Translations under genes and position numbers: made by a program
The notes under the pieces: generated by a model
Database searches by the model: none
The model's input: the letters and a program-made list of their open reading frames with translations, nothing else
What the model was told of the DNA's origin: nothing
DNA from: Acanthornis magna
Taxonomy: Eukaryota; Chordata; Aves; Passeriformes; Acanthizidae
Direction of reading: 5' to 3'
NCBI GenBank assembly: GCA_036785705.1
Contig: JAWUZG010000056.1
Span: forward strand, 10,898,501 to 10,962,500
Length of the DNA stretch: 64,000 nt
In this document: positions 58,301 through 64,000 of the stretch, piece by piece
How positions within the stretch are numbered: the stretch's first letter is position 1
How the letters are laid out: each line of letters begins with the position of its first letter

Positions 58301-61300
58301 AGATGATCTGGCCTCCAACTAGAGGAAATGAAAGAAATGTACCAGAGCTATATCCGTGGAATATTTTTAGGATGGAGTCCCAAGACATTTGGCTGTTTCA
58401 TAAGGGTGATTTGCATTGTGTTAGGGCATTTCACCCCCTGAAGTCACCATCACAAACAGAGCTTGTCACTCCCCCCGATGCTGGGAAGATATTCTGGTGC
58501 TGTACGACACTGCCTGCCACCTCCCCGAGGAATGAGAAAGGCATTAGGAAAGGAAACTAGAGGGTGAAATAATAAAAAAGCATTAAAAAACCACAGCTGT
58601 GACCATCTCGAGTGTCCAGGTCATTTGGGAATAGGAGTGCTACAGTCTCTAGTGTGCACATGAGCAGGCTGAGTGAAATAATGAAATAAATTACATCAGG
58701 ATTGAAATGATCAAATGAAAAGCACCTACTCTGGAGTTTGTGGAGAAAGAGATGGAAATAAGTACTTTCCCACAACAAAGGGCTTGGGAAGAGTTGTGAG
58801 AAGGGAAGGTATTAGAAGTTATCCTCTACGTAAATATTGGAAAGAATAAGGAGGTTATTTTCTTTTTAAATCAGTGGTATTTAACAGCTTCCTATTTAGT
58901 TCTGCACTTCAGTTCTGTTCCATCAGCTTGTACAAAATCCACTGCAAATCCCCCAAAATACCTGTCTGTGTGGCTGAGCTGGGCTTCAGGAAAAGCAAAG
59001 GAAGAAATGCCAGCAAAGCTGAAGGATGATTCCTGTCACTCTGCCTTGCAAAGGATGGGGTTAGACGCCTGTGCTCCAGCCATTGCCAAAATTGAGGGAG
59101 AGACGCAGCCTCAGGCAAGAAGCAGTAATCAGGAATGGGCTGTCTGGGACATGGAGCTCAAAGTAAAACAGATGTGTGTGTATCTTCCTCAGCCACTGCG
59201 CTGGCCACCGAGGACCTCCCGGCTGGCCCCCAGTGCAGGAAGCCTTCCTCTCTTTCAGGGTGGTGAATAAACCGCGGGCTCTGCCTTATTTCTCTGCTTA
59301 AACTTCTCAATTCTGTATCATTTACCATTCTGGGATGAATATTTGTAGGCAGAATAAGAAAAATTTGAACCAGCCTAAGTAATTTGTAGGTAATTCCATG
59401 TTTTGCCACTCTCAGCGCATCAGGAGAGCCACAAGTGTCTGGTGACTCGTGGACACTCAGCACTGGCAAGAAATGAAAACTCTGAGTTATTATGCGGATC
59501 CTAAATTATGAATTCAGAGTAATTTCAGAGTCCTACCTGAGGGCTGGGGGGACATAAGCAGCTTTAGATGCTCTCGTGCTTAAAGACCAGCACAAACAAA
59601 GGAGACAAACTCAAACCACAAGGGGTAGAAGTCAGACTTGATAAACAAAATGCCAATGTAACAATACACAGAAGCTTTCTTTTGTCTTCTACTTTCATTC
59701 TTAGGAGTTTCTAGCAAGAGAAACAAGTGAAAATATTTTCAGGTAGAAAGTCTAACTTTCCAGTTTAAATAAAAGTCATATTAATATGTGTAGAAAACTA
59801 ACTTGAGCTATTTAAGGTATTTGCACCCCAAAACTAAGGAATTGTGCTCACAAACTTTTCCAGTGAAAAAGTTAATTTTGTTTTATAAATATGGAAGATT
59901 CTTCTTTTTTTTTTTATTCTTGTTCTTAATCAGGCCAACTTTTTTTAACGTGTTTTTACCAGAACATTTTGATCTTTGAAGAAGAAAAGCTAAATATACA
60001 GTAGCAAAAAGTCAGTGTTTAGTGTGTCCTAACAGTTTCAAACACTACTTTGAAAATTTTTGAGAATCTGCTGACACCAGAATGTATAAAACCTGACACT
60101 TCTGCCCCTCTATTACTGTCATTCAACAATCCCCACAGTGCACTTCATGCATTTTTACCACTGAGTTTAGCCTTCCTGTTTTCTTTTGGAAGTGGCTGGA
60201 TGAATCAAACCCAAGAAGTCTTCAGGTTTTGTTTTCTTTCACCAGGATATTGGCAATTGCAGTTCTGGCTCTTTCAGGTGAAGCAAAAACATCAGACAAA
60301 GTGTTAAAAAAGTTGTTCTTATGTCTTGGCAATGAGCAGGCTTCCTGGGATAAGCAAAAGCATAAAAAGGACAAGGGAAAGGCAAAAAAGCAGGCCAGAG
60401 GTTTCCTGTTCTTGAACATGTGGTAGATAGAGATCTGCACGTACACACATCCATACCTCATTTACAACCCTCAGAACAGCCCCTCCACTTCAACCCCGAA
60501 CCCTCAGAAGCAAAGACACAGAGAAATGTGGTCAAGCAGGCAAAGCAGGGGAGGCTTCTGTGAGTGGTGGGATGTAAAGCGAGTCACGTAACTTGGAGAT
60601 GAGATTTGGCTGGAATAAACAGAAAAAAGTGCATGTCTGGGGCTCTGACTGCCTGGGAGAGGATGAATAACACTTGTTCAATATTGTGAGCAATACAAAA
60701 TATTGGTTGCATCAGGTGGAGTATGAGTCCTGGACAAATGGGTATCATCTCCTGCTGGGTTTTCTGGTTATGCTGGATGTCAATCCTGCCTGTATTTCAG
60801 CAAAGGGAACCTCCAGGCTGATGACTGTTTTTCTAGAAAACAGCCCTGCCGTGTTTATTGACTCGGTGTGTCACACAGCTGATGGACATGGAAGAGCACA
60901 GTCCAAATCCTGACCTCACTGATGAAAATCTGGGGTAAGCTAATGAGGGAATGCCATAGAGCACAACTAAAAATTACATATTTTTTCCTTGGGCTTGAAA
61001 AAACAGGAGAGTTCCATCCAGTGAGTCAGTCTCCCCCAACTGTTATTACTCCTATTTAAAAACAACCCCTCTGACATTTTGGTCAACATCTACGTGAGCT
61101 GAACTTTCAAAGGGAGTGAGAGAACTGGGAATTAAAAACTTTCCTGTTCGTAATATGGGAACCGAGCAGAAATCCTCACATGCTGCTTGGGTAAGTTTGC
61201 CTCTCACAGATTGAATTTTAAACTTCAAAGGACAAAAAAGAGCATAGCCCCCATTCAGCCTCCAACCCATCCCAAGAATAAATCACAGGAGGTCAAGGCT

Positions 61301-64000
61301 TCTTGCTCTCAGTCAGGATCCAGCTGTTTTTTCTCTCAAAAATTTTTTCACAGCCTCACAACAACTTGCCCAGCACTTGGCTGAATCTCCCCTGGCACAA
61401 AATCTGCTTTCAGGACAGGTCACCTCATCATCAGTCAGCATCACTGGTGGGGAAAGAGGAACAGAAATACCCTCACATCTCACAGGTGCTGAGAGGAGCA
61501 GAGCAAGGGCTGCAAAGGATCTGGCCATGTCTCTGTCCTTTCTCCCAGTTCAAGTTGTTTTCCTTGAACCCCAATTCCCCTCCAGCTCCCTGCAGCTGTC
61601 GCTCATTCCTCTTTCAGATATTTTTTTTTTTTAGGTTTCCTGCCTTTAACTCCAGTCCAGTAAACACACCCAACCCCGCCACAATGGCAAACATATCTAT
61701 TGGGTGAACATCCAGGCATTTTTTTCAGAACCTTGTCATTGAGGATAGACTCTTCTGCAGGACTGCTTGTTGCAGGGATAGTTACAAGGCAGGTGTGTGT
61801 TTAGCTAGCTAGAGTCATGTGTATTGGGATTAAATGCCTTTCCTAAATAGTGCTTTTAGGAAATGCCATTAAAAATTCAAAAGCATAGGCCATATCTTAA
61901 TATAAATTAAAATGTTTTTATCCACATCTCCTTAGGCAAGAAGAATTATTTTTGCTTTTGTGAAGCTCAACAAATTACAGGAGGGATCCTGCCCTGAGGT
62001 ACAGATCTGCTGATCCTCATGAAACCAAGGTCTGACTCAGACAGCATTTGGCTTGCAGACAAATGTATTCAAGCAAATATAAGAACTTCCTGCATTTAAA
62101 TACAGCACATCATCTTATCATCTTTTTTCCCACCCTACATGTTGTCATGGAGGAATCACACCCCAATTCAATTTCTATCTTTTTAATGTCTCCCAAAGTT
62201 CTCTATCACTGACTATTGTGTATTTTATGTTTTCCTGCTGTGTGTCTTGGATGAACATCAAGTCAGGAGATCCCTCAGACACCTAAACCGCACTCCCTGG
62301 ACCAGGAGAACAGTGAAAGCAGAGAAAAACCCTCAGGTTTCACACGCCAAGCTGCAAAATGACGAGCAGCCTGGTTTGCCATCTGGGGACAGTCTGATGC
62401 TCAGACTGTTCTAATTCCTGCTGCAAAGTGATCATCTCAGGAAGGATGTGTCTGCTCAGAGTGACCCTGTTAATCCCAGCTGCAGAGGACAGGGAGCAGG
62501 TGAGGAGCAAAGATTTTAGGGCTTTAGGATCGCTCGGACACGGCAATAACAGCATTGGCCTCACCCAACTGTACCGAGGGGTGCAATCTGCAACCTGGTG
62601 TTCTGGCAAATGTTTTAGCTTCTTTCCAATTATTTAGAAAAAAAATTATCTTGTGGCTTTCATTCATGGGCTGATCTGTGGGTAATTTAATGGACTTAAA
62701 TAGACAGAAGAGAGTTCACATATATCTGCTGACTTCTGTGTTGTGTGGATGATTAACTCTGAATCACAGATGTTATCAGGAGGGGCAGACTATGAAACCC
62801 AAGTAGCACTTTACTTTCTATTATTGTTGGAAATAGTGGTGGTGTTCCTTGTATTGCATCCAGATCTAAGGGCTGGAGGGGTCAGAACTCATGCATGTAC
62901 AAGAACAAGAAAGCATTCACAGCCTGAGACCGTGAGCTCCACTTTGAAATACTAATTATGCCTTCCTGAGCATTTATCAATCTGGGAAGCAAGAGGGAAA
63001 ACTCATTGGGAACTAATCTGGAACAGAAACAATTTAGGAAATATCTCTAAACTGGGCAAGACTGCAACAAGCACATTCTAGCCTTGTCTTGTTATCTTTG
63101 TTTTCCTCCAGACCTTATCACCACTAAGGAATTTAATCGCAAAAATGACAAGTAGCTGAAAGTATGAATCAGACTGGCATTGAATAAGAAGCCATAGGAA
63201 AAAAATCTACCTGCACAACCTTGGCAAATACAAATATAATGAGATCCCCAGAGTCTCAGTGCAGACTTGGGCTGTGTAAGTTTCCCTGCACTGAAATCTC
63301 CACCTTTGGATGGGTTGCAGCCTCCTGGAGGCTTTGTGTCACCCAAGGTCTAAAGCATCCAGGATTTTTAATGAAAAGTTTAGACACAAGCTCATTCTGG
63401 GCTCTTGAATTTTCAGATAATTAAGATTATTCACTGGTGAACATGATAACAAGCCCCAGCGCAGGTCTGCAGCCCACGAAACAGAGGAGTTGAGCAGTGA
63501 AGCTGTGCCCACCCCTGCACAAACACCACAGCAGGGGAAAGACTGAACATGTGCCTGGGCACTCACATGGGCATCTGCCCTTTTCTTTGCTGTGACAAGA
63601 AATTTGGCCCTCCCCTCCCTAATTTTTTTTTAGAAGACTCTCATGAAGATCAAACTCCTGCATCAAGGCACCAAAGAGCACCAACATGATGAGGCTCACT
63701 GTACCCCTCCAGAACATTTCCCTGAATTCTCCCTGTCAAACCACAGCAGAGAGCCCTAACAAGAGAAAACCCTTCCCTCCGAGCCACAGCAGACCAAGGG
63801 CAGAGGTATTTCCCTGTTCCCACTAAAAGCAAGGAATGCTTAATCTAACTGCCACTGCTTTCAGGCTCCTTCAACAACATGACTTATTACACTATACTTC
63901 AGATATGTGCTTTGAGGAGATATAATTCTTATCTTTAGATGTGCTGATAGCACCAAGAAGCCTGGCTGACTTACTGAACAGCCCTGTGCCTTTGATAATA
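55337..64000. other. non-coding right end of the window
   Basis: More than 8 kb in which I see no exon, transposon or promoter that can be supported. It contains only short homopolymer runs (for example 59904-59916 T, 61620-61633 T). No CpG-rich promoter-like region was seen, so the CEMIP promoter is not evident here. By synteny known from human chromosome 15 (ABHD17C upstream of CEMIP on the same strand), the next gene should lie further right; no part of it is visible. Confidence 0.5.

Noticed and set aside
62743..62955. short plus-strand frame with a hydrophobic segment that looks like a membrane helix
   Set aside because: Seventy codons, no promoter, no splice context and no family match; a single Leu/Val-rich run is common by chance.
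1..64000. CRISPR arrays, operons, phage or endogenous retroviral genes
   Set aside because: None of the tandem repeats has a spacer structure, no retroviral gag/pol/env-like frame was seen, and the gene structure is spliced eukaryotic throughout.

Overview
The window is vertebrate nuclear DNA, most likely from a bird. A single intron-rich gene dominates it, introns are AT-rich with CpG-poor sequence, transposon density is low, and the one clearly recognisable transposon is a decayed CR1 LINE fragment, the typical avian/reptilian family. No prokaryotic operon, phage, CRISPR array or rRNA/tRNA gene was seen.

The left two thirds (937-40740) carry, on the minus strand, 21 consecutive exons of CEMIP (KIAA1199/HYBID), the secreted/ER hyaluronan-depolymerising protein. 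The start-codon exon with its signal peptide lies at 40633-40740. The exons then run leftwards through the G8 domain, the first GG-type lectin (ILEI/PANDER-like) domain and the parallel-beta-helix region. The last exon in the window (937-1152) ends at an intact splice donor. All 21 exons have GT/AG boundaries and compatible phases, and together they give 3006 coding bases, exactly 1002 codons without a stop. About 360 C-terminal residues, including the second GG-type lectin domain, must lie left of base 1. The promoter and non-coding first exon(s) were not found; they probably lie right of base 64000 or are unrecognisable in the intron.

The right third (40741-64000) is the 5' intron of CEMIP or, in part, upstream sequence. 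It holds simple repeats and minisatellites, notably a 20/21-bp array at 55157-55336. It also holds an unassigned plus-strand candidate terminal exon with a coiled-coil-like tail (45556-45655) and an unusually long unassigned minus-strand open frame (52207-53043).

The points most worth a second look are: an Arg codon at the site equivalent to human CEMIP His783, where H783R is a reported hearing-loss variant; a tandem NAGNAG acceptor next to the signal-peptide junction; a decoy acceptor behind a long T tract upstream of the start-codon exon; a 36-base micro-exon next to an 80-base intron; an intragenic CpG-dense island; and the plus-strand exon candidate. I found no clear evidence for a wholly new biological system.
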